A stretch of DNA of 64,000 bases from Chitinophaga rhizophila (GTDB lineage: Bacteria; Bacteroidota; Bacteroidia; Chitinophagales; Chitinophagaceae). The stretch covers positions 1-64,000 of the forward strand of contig NZ_JAICCF010000001.1 of NCBI RefSeq assembly GCF_019492185.1, in the 5' to 3' direction. The translations under genes were made by a program, and so were the position numbers. The notes below the pieces were generated by a model. It did no database searches, was not told the origin of the DNA, and saw only the letters and a list, made by a program, of their open reading frames with translations. Of this stretch, positions 8,801 to 17,300 are shown in pieces (positions within the stretch are counted from its first letter, which is position 1; every line of letters begins with the position of its first letter).

Positions 8801-10552
8801 CGACGGATCAAACGTAAATTCCCTTTCCATCAATGTCACCGTCTGATGAACAGTATCCTGCTTTGAAGGCAACGCATCCATGTTATCCGGATTGTCACCA
8901 GCTAACGCAGTCGCAATCGTTTTACCGCTGGCATTTACATATGCTATACTAATCTGTCCGTTACCGTCAATCGTTACATTTTTCAGATAATGGGTGTAAT
9001 AACCTACATCATTACCAAACAGTCTGTCCAGCTCCAACTGCACTGGTTTCCCATAAAAATATCGGGTCGCACCCTTTGCTCCTGGTTGAAACATCGGTCC
9101 GACACCACCCTGTACGCTCACCCGATTAGTATTATCCCCTGTGTATCGTGTAACAGATAATGGATAACCTTCCGCATCTGCAATGAATTTATTCTCCGGC
9201 CGTTGCGGGTCATTTAAAAACTCATTCCTCGATGAATAATACCTGGCTGCTCCCGTATCGTTGCTCAATGCCAGAGGAGTGCCAATACAAACAGCTGTAT
9301 TCCCATATACGTGCCTGAAACCGTAGGAGGAATCTTTCTGAACAAGATGTAGTCCTGGGTAATATTTGAATACAGACCCCTTTAAGGGTACCGGCATGAT
9401 ACTAGCCAGTGGGCGTCCAAATTCATCGTATATTGACTCCTGAACAACCGCGTGATTATCAGAATTATTCACTGTTACAGTCTGCCGGTTCCTTAACGAA
9501 CCATCAAAGTAGTTAACTACTTCCTTTTTCTTACCATCTTCAGCATAGACAGCACTGTATTGCCAGTTTTTACCGGATTCATGCCACGGACTATTCGCCA
9601 GTTCAATAACAGCAGATTTGATTACGCCTGCTTCCTTTATCTGATACTCCCAGGGAAATTCCTGTCGATACCCATTCTGCTGATATTGAACCGGACGTAT
9701 CCGGACAATTAAGTACCGGGAATTATGAACAAGTGAAATGCTATAATACTCATGCGGCACTGTCACACGGGTAGCATTATTTCTGAACATCTTCTTTAAG
9801 ACATCAGCCGACACGTTTGCTGGCTGACTATCCAAGATTCCGCCGTTATCCGATTCTTCGTCAATAAATGTCCATTCAAGGTCATATTCCTCTGCACCGG
9901 TAATTTTTTCCCAAGCCAAAGTAATGTCATACTTACTGGTGTCCACACCTGAAATCCCGCTATTTCCGTCACGGCCGATTTGTTGACGAAAAACTTCCGG
10001 CACCAGCCTTTTCCCTGGATCCAACTCATAAGAACGCTCAATAATCACCTGACTTTCCAGGCGGAAAATAGCAGGATAGTCACTTCCTAATTCTGCACTT
10101 GTAATATCATTGATCGTCACCTTCACCCTATGCCCGTTCATAAATCGATACACATCAGCATCTTTGTAAGACACCCCCGCCTTCGGATCATAGTTGATCC
10201 ACAGTTTGATATGATCCTTCGTTTCAGGCTCTGCCTGTCCTGGTTGGGACCAATATTCCACTTTTAGATCTATCTCGCATTTAAACGCCTTCGGAATCAC
10301 TATCCCAGAATCCCTAAATAATCCAAATGTGAGGATATTACTAACTGTGCGATGATGAAGCTTGGACCATTCAAAGTCCGTGTTATCAAACTTCTCATCC
10401 TTTAACAGTAAAGTATCTCCTTTTTTCAGTCTTCCCTGAATCTGATGCTGGTAGGTTTCAACAGCATTATATGCCATCACACGACCGGCTGTAGCCGAAA
10501 AACCGGCTACACACAGGAGACATATTAATATTTTAGCGTAAACAACACGCAT
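2042..10552 (-). CDS. Giant secreted RHS/YD-repeat protein with variable C-terminal tip (polymorphic toxin)
   Basis: A 2836-residue protein beginning with a Sec signal peptide (about 1-27). A DUF6443-like region is followed by a long, cysteine-containing middle part (for example CSNCYYEG near 620 and CFNDCVTC near 720). A LamG/concanavalin-like segment lies at about 1650-1850 (MEMWIYNAASGG; KWTHIVIQG). YD repeats cover about 1880-2500 (YDAQGRIVEVG, YDQLGNVNTLW, YEYDAENRLTKA). The RHS core signature follows: YGMRVYDPRIGKFLSVDPLT, then YQFAGNTPIQAIDLDG. The last 266 residues (2571-2836) are the variable tip, with FRVQGG and VEIVSFEIP motifs. Such proteins form a hollow beta-shell holding a toxic C-terminus. 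The tip could be an ADP-ribosyltransferase-like toxin, but this is only a suggestion. The immunity candidate follows by 1 bp. Confidence 0.85.
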   Translation of the reverse strand: MRVVYAKILICLLCVAGFSATAGRVMAYNAVETYQHQIQGRLKKGDTLLLKDEKFDNTDFEWSKLHHRTVSNILTFGLFRDSGIVIPKAFKCEIDLKVEYWSQPGQAEPETKDHIKLWINYDPKAGVSYKDADVYRFMNGHRVKVTINDITSAELGSDYPAIFRLESQVIIERSYELDPGKRLVPEVFRQQIGRDGNSGISGVDTSKYDITLAWEKITGAEEYDLEWTFIDEESDNGGILDSQPANVSADVLKKMFRNNATRVTVPHEYYSISLVHNSRYLIVRIRPVQYQQNGYRQEFPWEYQIKEAGVIKSAVIELANSPWHESGKNWQYSAVYAEDGKKKEVVNYFDGSLRNRQTVTVNNSDNHAVVQESIYDEFGRPLASIMPVPLKGSVFKYYPGLHLVQKDSSYGFRHVYGNTAVCIGTPLALSNDTGAARYYSSRNEFLNDPQRPENKFIADAEGYPLSVTRYTGDNTNRVSVQGGVGPMFQPGAKGATRYFYGKPVQLELDRLFGNDVGYYTHYLKNVTIDGNGQISIAYVNASGKTIATALAGDNPDNMDALPSKQDTVHQTVTLMEREFTFDPSKLQIAATTTHVSTVEGPVMLRFDISRLVRVYSEKNVNICSNCYYEGRIYITDNCGNEIYNSKEPIKVGAILDSCMENAGIVSTTVNTKFTVGEYYIRFELGIPEDAISFYTKAYIRRNTNLKSEWSFINKSLLEKDFFACFNDCVTCKESLGERATFKQMVIARLTADSVAVSRYASVINPWIDSLYTALYNQCAALKLSCNTTPCDDLEDKMKMDVSPGGQYALFTAAGDVLEADMNVLYRNWRTVFQPLPSNSENYIKLQFELEDGHITSPYDSTFTLPLLVRYWNDEWAERFVKYHPEYCALQFCQDNATSYNWDNNLRDMATTVADIPIISGGATFKRDVVDWLAVKDPLFNGRENYRQLFINDLRNYSKNIAGINISGAAVKSLSEFVDYMLYCADFTGNTNINNIPSQQADNWNTCQPAAACRIVDREWGLYFEKYLELKGRYYQRLRDSSNYCGGFCAVGRPFSYDTAVCPEISHFVIEGMPSSCDGVRQNIKVRYLGGKLQRNITLNLYYPVEYDTAANTPKTLTIAAGQSEGQLCINSSVDVSSLRVLSTSCRNMAVGGGSDNQNSFDCSKVSVEISSVLNNGSARTFTLRYLGPQIPEGMSVIAFNDLGPVIRVFFTSSVSSFNLASPLTIEQIRTLQFEIQCNNGQPINTCPVGYQTKTSRIGAINYATPAITTDTVALKAMGEKALLDMISSNCEALADNWIKQLSGCPQVATDVTIQRRLKSKLMELCKLGGDIEHPNGASTLPGNKATVEGYRSFSDVIFGITGATPDMLCNSYLIDAPYPYDVKPQVVEQILTSTNPALCEQLGSLNAEYNAANTSDSFHIYLKKKYGKAMNISSAELALLQAGCTNCRYLLKEPVPMPVFLEKGAKGCITPAEFKQAMTALQSYFGNSLDSTHDNYEMVVANFYNSRFGFTLPFSSYKTYADTIAANTALTMLLCNRPVFANVTRDKYACLMVVIGDAVRTGRSLYRDYIDEEMRLFRKDYLAVCGSNKPTVLLKEPWQTYHYTLYYYDQSGNLIRTIPPEGVHPLDDTLAKQIAAAREVRDADCSEAIKPGNHTKESVLVSLTQAFDQSIDEAMEMWIYNAASGGSQVLATTGGKKYLFNICIDNGYLNFDIYRTNALSGGDADIVLSGHTTVSLSGVGQLSKWTHIVIQGTGLTTNNRTIYVNGTRCAAVTTPPTGACGWELRASSTGAVFPENLASLRHLRLYNHLLPEEIIAANAGVSCLSPSMSYTPAGRDSLVLWATFNIPTGSNGTAEARFAPIYPAHTLATSYAYHSLNGIQAQRTPDGGVSHFWNDMLGRMVVSQNEEQKIPTRGGVPGRQSYTIYDAQGRIVEVGEKLAGATYPDSVAFVSRESLTELYSNNGHQVTSTYYDVPVNQLNTDVAASQQNLRKRVAATAYREGTSGAPQQVTYYSYDQLGNVNTLWQQIQGLGVKKIDYQYDLVSGKVNKVGYQLGKNDRFLYGYEYDAENRLTKAVSGISALSADNWYIENAHTDAAYRYFLHGPLARTELGNTSLAQGVDYAYTLQGWLKGVNGNYLQPDKDMGTDGVKGTNRAYVARDAYAYALDYFEGDYKPIGAANPFPLSWIADSSAQAGVDLYNGNISRSTLALKNINDNKSVGYSYRYDQLNRLKAMLQHQLAPQATKWSALSAGTAYKEDITYDGNGNILSYLRNGGASRGETMDKLAYVYARDASGNLLHNRLLQVTDSVDNTAYTEDLKTQGPNNYLYDNIGNLVVDKQAGIDSVTWTVYGKIARIRKADGSLLQYGYDAAGNRVYKFFTSRDTIHRTWYVRDAQGNTLAVYGNKDGQSDIFWKEQQLYGSSRLGIWKPEMDVTQDSSYVRWTRWGLKEYELTNHLGNVLATISDKPLDSVSGGVWSHYEPEVLTAQDYYPFGMLQPDRKWSLGGYRYGFNGKENDNEVKGEANQQDYGMRVYDPRIGKFLSVDPLTKGYPWYTPYQFAGNTPIQAIDLDGEEELHYTLTKKDDGSASLKLTNITFLPNKNWFYKAFGVFNTRDEEPRIPERAVINYGDKKYYIGFSGSKGRGNEGAMEFFKSIRRNPNEVLYAVDNIFLDEGQSKSVEGFSMAVNTQNNTAMYGSLTDKAWYSRVMEDVRVFRVQGGQGDNQSQPRVLFGRDGKISIRGNEMLFVTLDDKAHQIYFYQKRGGAEAGVEIVSFEIPRSLANEIVNNAVPQRKGREFPNSPQISDPSKSRSAYGLPKAYIDKIRQRAIPGTGRREQPH

Positions 10553-10578
10553 AATGTTATCAAAATTGAGGTTAACAC

Positions 10579-11364
10579 TTAGTCATTAATCAAATCGTAG
10601 TCACTTAACCTTGCAGCCGGGGCTATACCTCCATTTATAAAGGTTATATACCTTTCCTTCCGCAACAGCTCTTTTCTCACCACACCCAGTTCCCAATTAC
10701 TTATTGTAACTTTTAGAATCTTATCCCTTGACGGATCAGTCATTGCCTGCGGATTTGTCATCCGCATTACAGAGCTTCTGATAATGTTGAGTGAGTCAAA
10801 AGAAACACTGTAGGCTCTGCAACTGGCGTGCGAAGGATTATTCAATGAAATTGTAGTAAGTCTGCCGACCGTTTCCCTGCTCACACTATATGATTCATGT
10901 GACAGGAAATCAACTTCCGCTTTTACCGGTACCCTTATCGGTTTCATCACCTCCTTCGGACGCGACAGAAATATTTTTTTTACATCGTGTGCAATAACAA
11001 TATAAGCGTCTGTTAAAGAGATGATCTCCTGCCGGTTAAATTGATAATATGCCTGATTGCCCTGACGGGTATAAGAGAACGCAGATTGTAGTCCAGCCGT
11101 GCTATCAGCAACATCCTGTCCTTCCACAGATCCATCTATAGTCAAGACCGTCATCGTATCCATAGCATGCATAACCTGGGATAACTCCTCAATGATCGCT
11201 TTGTCCTGCTCATCGATCCCAGCAATCTCCTCTTGCGGCAGCTCAACTGGTGCGTCCTTTTTAAACTGCTCGCGTAACGCAGGTATCGAAGCAAAGGCCC
11301 CGGCAGTTATCAATATGATAACTACCGGAACAATGATCTTTATATATTTAAATAATAACTTCAT
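10579..11364 (-). CDS. Membrane-anchored hypothetical protein of the RHS operon
   Basis: A 261-residue protein with one N-terminal hydrophobic segment (about residues 8-27, IIVPVVIILITAGAFASI), acting as signal anchor or signal peptide. The rest is predicted to be periplasmic and rich in beta strands, with SYTRQGNQAYYQFNRQEI and later parallel strands somewhat like lipoprotein-carrier folds. I do not recognise a named family. It sits between the two giant genes (26 bp before the RHS start, 18 bp after the SpvB-like stop), so it is probably an accessory for their export or assembly. That role is inference from position. Confidence 0.7.
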   Translation of the reverse strand: MKLLFKYIKIIVPVVIILITAGAFASIPALREQFKKDAPVELPQEEIAGIDEQDKAIIEELSQVMHAMDTMTVLTIDGSVEGQDVADSTAGLQSAFSYTRQGNQAYYQFNRQEIISLTDAYIVIAHDVKKIFLSRPKEVMKPIRVPVKAEVDFLSHESYSVSRETVGRLTTISLNNPSHASCRAYSVSFDSLNIIRSSVMRMTNPQAMTDPSRDKILKVTISNWELGVVRKELLRKERYITFINGGIAPAARLSDYDLIND

Positions 11365-11382
11365 AGTATAGGAATAAGATTT

Positions 11383-14300
11383 TTATGGTTTGGATTTACG
11401 ATATGCCGACCGGCTTTCTTTGATCGTCATGATTCCCCGCTCAGTCTCTTTCTTCACTCGCACAAGTGAACCCTCGTCGTCATATTCATAGAACGTTGCA
11501 TAATTATTTTCATCCAGCTCTGCCATTACCCGCTGCGTAGTGTCGTCATAGCTGAAGGTTTTTAGTTGTCCGTCGTATGGGAAAATCCGTATATCATCCA
11601 GGTTACAGCCACTTCCCTGAAGCTTCATGTTGATAACTGCAAGATTTGCAGACTGGGTATATTCCGCCAGATTCAATACACCTTCTACCAGCTTCCAGCC
11701 CTCTACAACGGCTACCTTTTTCAGTTCAACCTGCTTATCATTGACAATCACGCTGATTCCTGGTCCACCTGCCGGCGCGTTATCCTTCACCCAGGCAGAG
11801 AAAATGTACCTGCTACCTGTCACCGGACAAAAGCCCCTCAATCCAAGCCAACCATCCGCCTTACGTCGATATTCACCACTAGCATTATTTTCCAGGTAAA
11901 TACCAGGCATATGATGATAGGTGAAAGCATGTGTTTTCAGGTCGATTGAACCATTCAACTTCAGACTATAGTTGCCACTATGCGCCTCATTACTGTCTAT
12001 TGCAACGGTATTTCCTCCCTTGTCAATCAGCTTTCCGATATTAAATTCATCTGGATCACATACTGGTAATGCACCCAGTTGCCTGTTAAACTTGTAATCC
12101 TCCAGACCCTCGTAGAATATTTCACGCTGACGCATATTAGCGCCTACGGCAACAGGCAATGTTGATTTATATCCATATCTGGCAGCACTATAAAGATCAA
12201 GCGCGTTTTTTGTCTCCAATTCCTGAGAATATGGATCATACAATGTCATTGTATTGGATGTCACCCACTCTACATTATCTGCAATGCTCCAGCCGCTATT
12301 ATACACCCAGAATGCGCGGAATTTTCCATATGCGCCACTGGTACGTACGCCGGCTCCCTGAACTGGCGTCTTATTGATCAGATCCTGACCTGTACGGCTA
12401 GTTAACCATCCCATCTGCTTATAAGGCAACCAGTTACCGAGATAGCCCAGTAGATAAGGATTGAGGGAGTTATCCAATGGCATCGGCGGACAAGAGAAGT
12501 TTCCGGAACAAACATCTATCGGGCCGGAAGCACATGAATAGCGACGCTTAATAATCTGACCAGACACATCGTCCTTCAGATAAGTGTCCACCTGCGTTTG
12601 ATTTCTTAAATTGGCTGTTGTAAACAGTATTTTAAGATCTGACAAACGCACTGCCCGCAGCATATCATAAACGGAATTATCATACAATTCAAGCGCTACC
12701 GAATAATCGCCGCCTTTGTCCATCGCTTCTATTGTAAGCACATGTTGGCCCGCTGTCAGATAAACCGGGTATACTCGCCAGCTGGTGAAAGGTGTAACGT
12801 CAACACTATGTGTCATCATCAACTCTCTTGTGAGCTTACCATCAATGAATACCCTCATCTGGTTATCTACAGCCATACCCATATAGTACACTTTGCTTTC
12901 CGGAACAGTGATACACCTATTGATACCAATCCACTGATTCATGTACGGCCCTCCGGAAAACCATATACCAGCATCATTTAAACGGCCACATGCAGAACTT
13001 GCTGAAGCATTAACAGCTAATGATTTTGCCATTGATGAGTCCCTCGCCACAGCCATTCCTGATACAGCAGTTCTTGCGCCCGCGCCGCCACCAGTACCAC
13101 ATGGTGCCCAGGGTCCACTGGCCGACCGGCCGACCTCATTGCCCTTCAAATCATAAAACCAAGCGCCATTTTCGCCAAATCTGTTGTACTGTTTACCTGC
13201 TGTAATTGCCAACCCGCCTGCAGACATATCTTCTTGTACTTTCGGTATGCAGGTAAGTCCATCCGCGCTACGCGTATACCCCTCAGGACAGCTACCTTTC
13301 TCTGCATATCCACAGTTAACGGGACCATCGCACAGATCAGGATTTTTGCCTGTTGCACAAGTATAATTAGCCCAGCCTATAGCACCGTTTTCTCCGTTCC
13401 TGACAAAAAGTAATGCATCCGGGTCGTTCTTGAGGAACTCAGTGGAGTACAGCCTTTTCTCAAGAATGGAAGGACTGGTACCGGCAAAGAGTACCTGTTT
13501 TGAAGCAACATACAGTTCAAAACCCATAGCTTGTGAAGCTCTGGCAGTGGATGCCTCTATTCTGAATATATGCTTGCCCTTGCTCAAATGCAGGCTCCTG
13601 ATGTTCCAGGAACTGATATTGTCGGAACCATTATCGAAGTGGTAATATGGCATGCCGTCAATGAATATCTTCATACTCTGATCAGCGGCATGGCCTATAA
13701 ATACGTCTTCGTCAGTATCTATCGTTATACACTTTTCAAAGCCCCACCAATGGTAATTCGGGGTGACGTCATTCATCCAAACACCGACATTTCGTAATCT
13801 ATTGGTCCAAATCGGTGCTAGACTCCTTTCCGCATCACCTACGTTACTGGTATCCGCAAAAAAGATCCCACCATGCACACCGTAATTAGCAAGCTGGCTA
13901 CCTTTGATAACCTCATGCGCTCTGTTGACGTTGGGTGCCAGGTAACATCGGCCATCAGCACTTTCCTGATAGCCCGGAGGACAGCTAACCATACTACAAT
14001 CAGCGGCCTGCCCCCATGCCTCATCATATAAAACGGCGGTTGCGTTGATGACCTTGTACTTGGCAAGATCACCAGCACCGAGCAGTACAAGTTTGTTACC
14101 TATTACCGGATTTTTCAAACTCGTAATCGCTGTAGCCGGAGCTGACAGTATATTACGGTAGCCTGATCGGCATACTTTGAAAGGCCCCTTTAATCCTTTC
14201 GCCAAACGTCCCGTGCGCTCAATTACACGTAGTGAGCTGCCTTGGGAAGCAGGTGTTTTGATAACCCAGGATCTAAATCCGGTAGCAGTATTAATCAACT

Positions 14301-17300
14301 CGTCACCGGGAGCTAGAAACGGTCTGAATTTAGCGTCTGGCAGACCATCATTATCGGTAGTAAATTCCGGGAACACTGTACCCAGCGTTTTATAAGCCAT
14401 GCCCATACCCTCATACATCCAGTACGCAGGTATGTTAAGACTGTAAACGGGATCCTCGAACTCGTTCTCGGATTGTGTTAACACCGGCTCCCCGGAATAT
14501 TTGTCGAACAACAGATACGATGCTGTGGTTGACGAACCATTAATAATCTTCCTGACAGCTTTAACTACCCCGGAATATTCTACCGTCTTTAAAACAGACG
14601 CAGATCTGAATAAACGGTAATCGTCATTTATTGCCAATGGAAAATGAAATATTGGTAAAGTATAGGTAAAGAAAGGAATGATATCGACACCAAAATTTAC
14701 ACTTTGTCCGGTATTCTTCATTTCGGACTCCTGCATGTCACTGAAAACATCGATATCACGGCCTATTACCTGATCACGGCTGATTGTACCAGTATAATCA
14801 ACTACATCTACAATGTTTTTCAACCGTTTTGCACCTCCCGCCTCTTCGTCATTATATGAATATTCGGTCGATGCAATTTCTTGCCCCTTTTGATTATAAA
14901 CACGTTCAGCTTTACTCTTACCATGCATATCATTCAGAAAAATAGTATACCCCTGAGACATACTCATTTCGTAGACAGACATGCCGCCAAAAAAACTGGA
15001 CCATGAATCAGGATTGTGTACATATTTCTGCAAAGGAGTCTGACGCAAATACACCGGATACTCCTTGGCTGTATAGAACTCATAACTCAACCAGCCGGTT
15101 TTATTTAGCGGGTCAGGAATACCATCCGCACCGAGACTTCTAACTTTTACTTCACGGTAACCCACCTGTGGAGAGGGATATAGCGTCTCTCCAAATGGCT
15201 CTTCCATATAGAAAAAGTTATCCAGGCTCCATTTAACGCTTTGCGCGTATTTTAATGGCTGACGTAATGGATTTTCATCACTGCCAATCATAGGTTCATA
15301 AGCAGCCACTCCGCTACTGATTACCTGCGTGCCCCTGGTAGTAGTATAATCATATTCCTGGCCATATACTGCATTCCGCTGACTATCAACCATACTACTC
15401 CACTCATCACTCATACGAATACGCTTCACACGAGATCCACCACCTAGTTTCTTTCCATCAAGCTTACCGATGCGGGCATAACTCTTACCTAGCTTTATAT
15501 TAGTAGCCCAACGCTTGGACAAAGACTTACTAACAAACGGCTGCCACAATTCTGAAAGATTGCCGAAAGCATTTCCGAGAGCACGCACAATTGATTCAAC
15601 ATCCGTTTCGCCTTTTATCCTGTTATTAAATCCAGGATACACGTAACGCGGATAATCAAGCCTCATACGCTGCCACGTAGCACTTGCAAAAGGATTTGCC
15701 TTCACTCCCTCTACCGTATCATCTTCAAATCTTACTCTAGCCACACCGTTAGCGACATTGACATCCTTAATACGGGCATAGCATGGGATATAGTCGTAGT
15801 AAGCTTCGTCGGTAGATAATACCTTATTCGATACGTTCACGTACAACTTCATATAAAGATATTCTTCCCCGTTCAGACACTTTTCTTTGAATACTTCCCT
15901 ATCCGTAGTTGTCAACCCGACATTGTCCACCTTAATATCGAATGATCTGGCATTTACAAGATTGGCAGTAGGTTTTCCATCTCCATCAAACATACCCGTA
16001 ATGGCCGACATCACTGTCGCCTTTTTATCCTGTACATAAGCATAATCATCAGATTCATAATCGACGTGAATCACACCGCCTGTAGGAAGCTTAATCTTTG
16101 ACAGATGCCATGTACCTGCAAAGCTTGCAGCCATATCAACGCGCTGTGTCGCATATGGAAACTCATCATTACGCATCTGCGGAAAACCACCTGCAATGTT
16201 GGCAAATCGTGGCTTGTAAGATCCCCATCTATCAACGGACAGAAAGTTGTAGGATGCATTAGTAGCATACGTAAATTCATACGGATGGTGCTTTCCTTTT
16301 GTCGAACTGGCATACCGGAAATAAACCGACTTCAGCGTTAATTTTCCCTTATTATCAAGTGAATTAGGAACGTTCGGACACAAAGAATAGTCATAATCAA
16401 AAACGACCGTTTTAATCGGTGTGATCAGATTATTTTTCGAGTACAGCCGAATTTCCTTCAATACCTGCTGCTTAGTCAGCGTGTCCCGATTACCCAGCCA
16501 GTCTGCACCAATAGCGTCTCTCCTGTCTTCAGTGATAAAATAGGCGACCATTGTTTTAGACTCAATTGAATGCAGATACCACAATTCTTTTTGTCCGCAA
16601 ACAAACGATGCCTTGTCATCATCCGGGTCTGCCTGTAAATTCTTATTGAACTGGGCCTGTTTTGAATTTACAGTGTAAGGTGAACGCCAATGGAAGTCGC
16701 GTTTTACTTTAGAATAATTAAATTTAAACGCAGTTCCGCGATCATCTTCTGTAATACCATCGCCTGTCATATCAACGTAATCAGGAGACAAAATTCCTGT
16801 AAGCATATAAGAGCTTGCATAGGCAGGCTGAGATTCCTTATGATAATATTCATCCACGGAGTTATTGTTCCGCCCCATATCCTTATGCTCAATCTTCCCA
16901 TCTGCCCTTACATCAAAGCTGGCAAGTCCACTTGCTGTATCAAGTTTGCGCGCGTGAGAAGCGAACGAATATTCATCCTGTCTAATATTATATACTGGCA
17001 GACCATATACTAACCTTTTACCATCATCGCCAGTTACAGTCATTTCTGAAATATGATTCCTCCTACGATAATTATCAATACGGGAAATCGTATCAAATGC
17101 CATGTGAGCTCCCGTTGGCTGGAACTTAGCGCCGGCCAGTCTGTTTAACGGATAGTTACGGATTTGCTTCTCCAAGCCTGTACGCATGGCTTCTGCGGCT
17201 GTGAGATACATTACACCCGTACGCCTTAGCTGTCGGCCATCTCTTTTATAAGATTTATCCACTACAAGCTCTCTGTCAGCGGATGTCTTCAAAAATTCCT

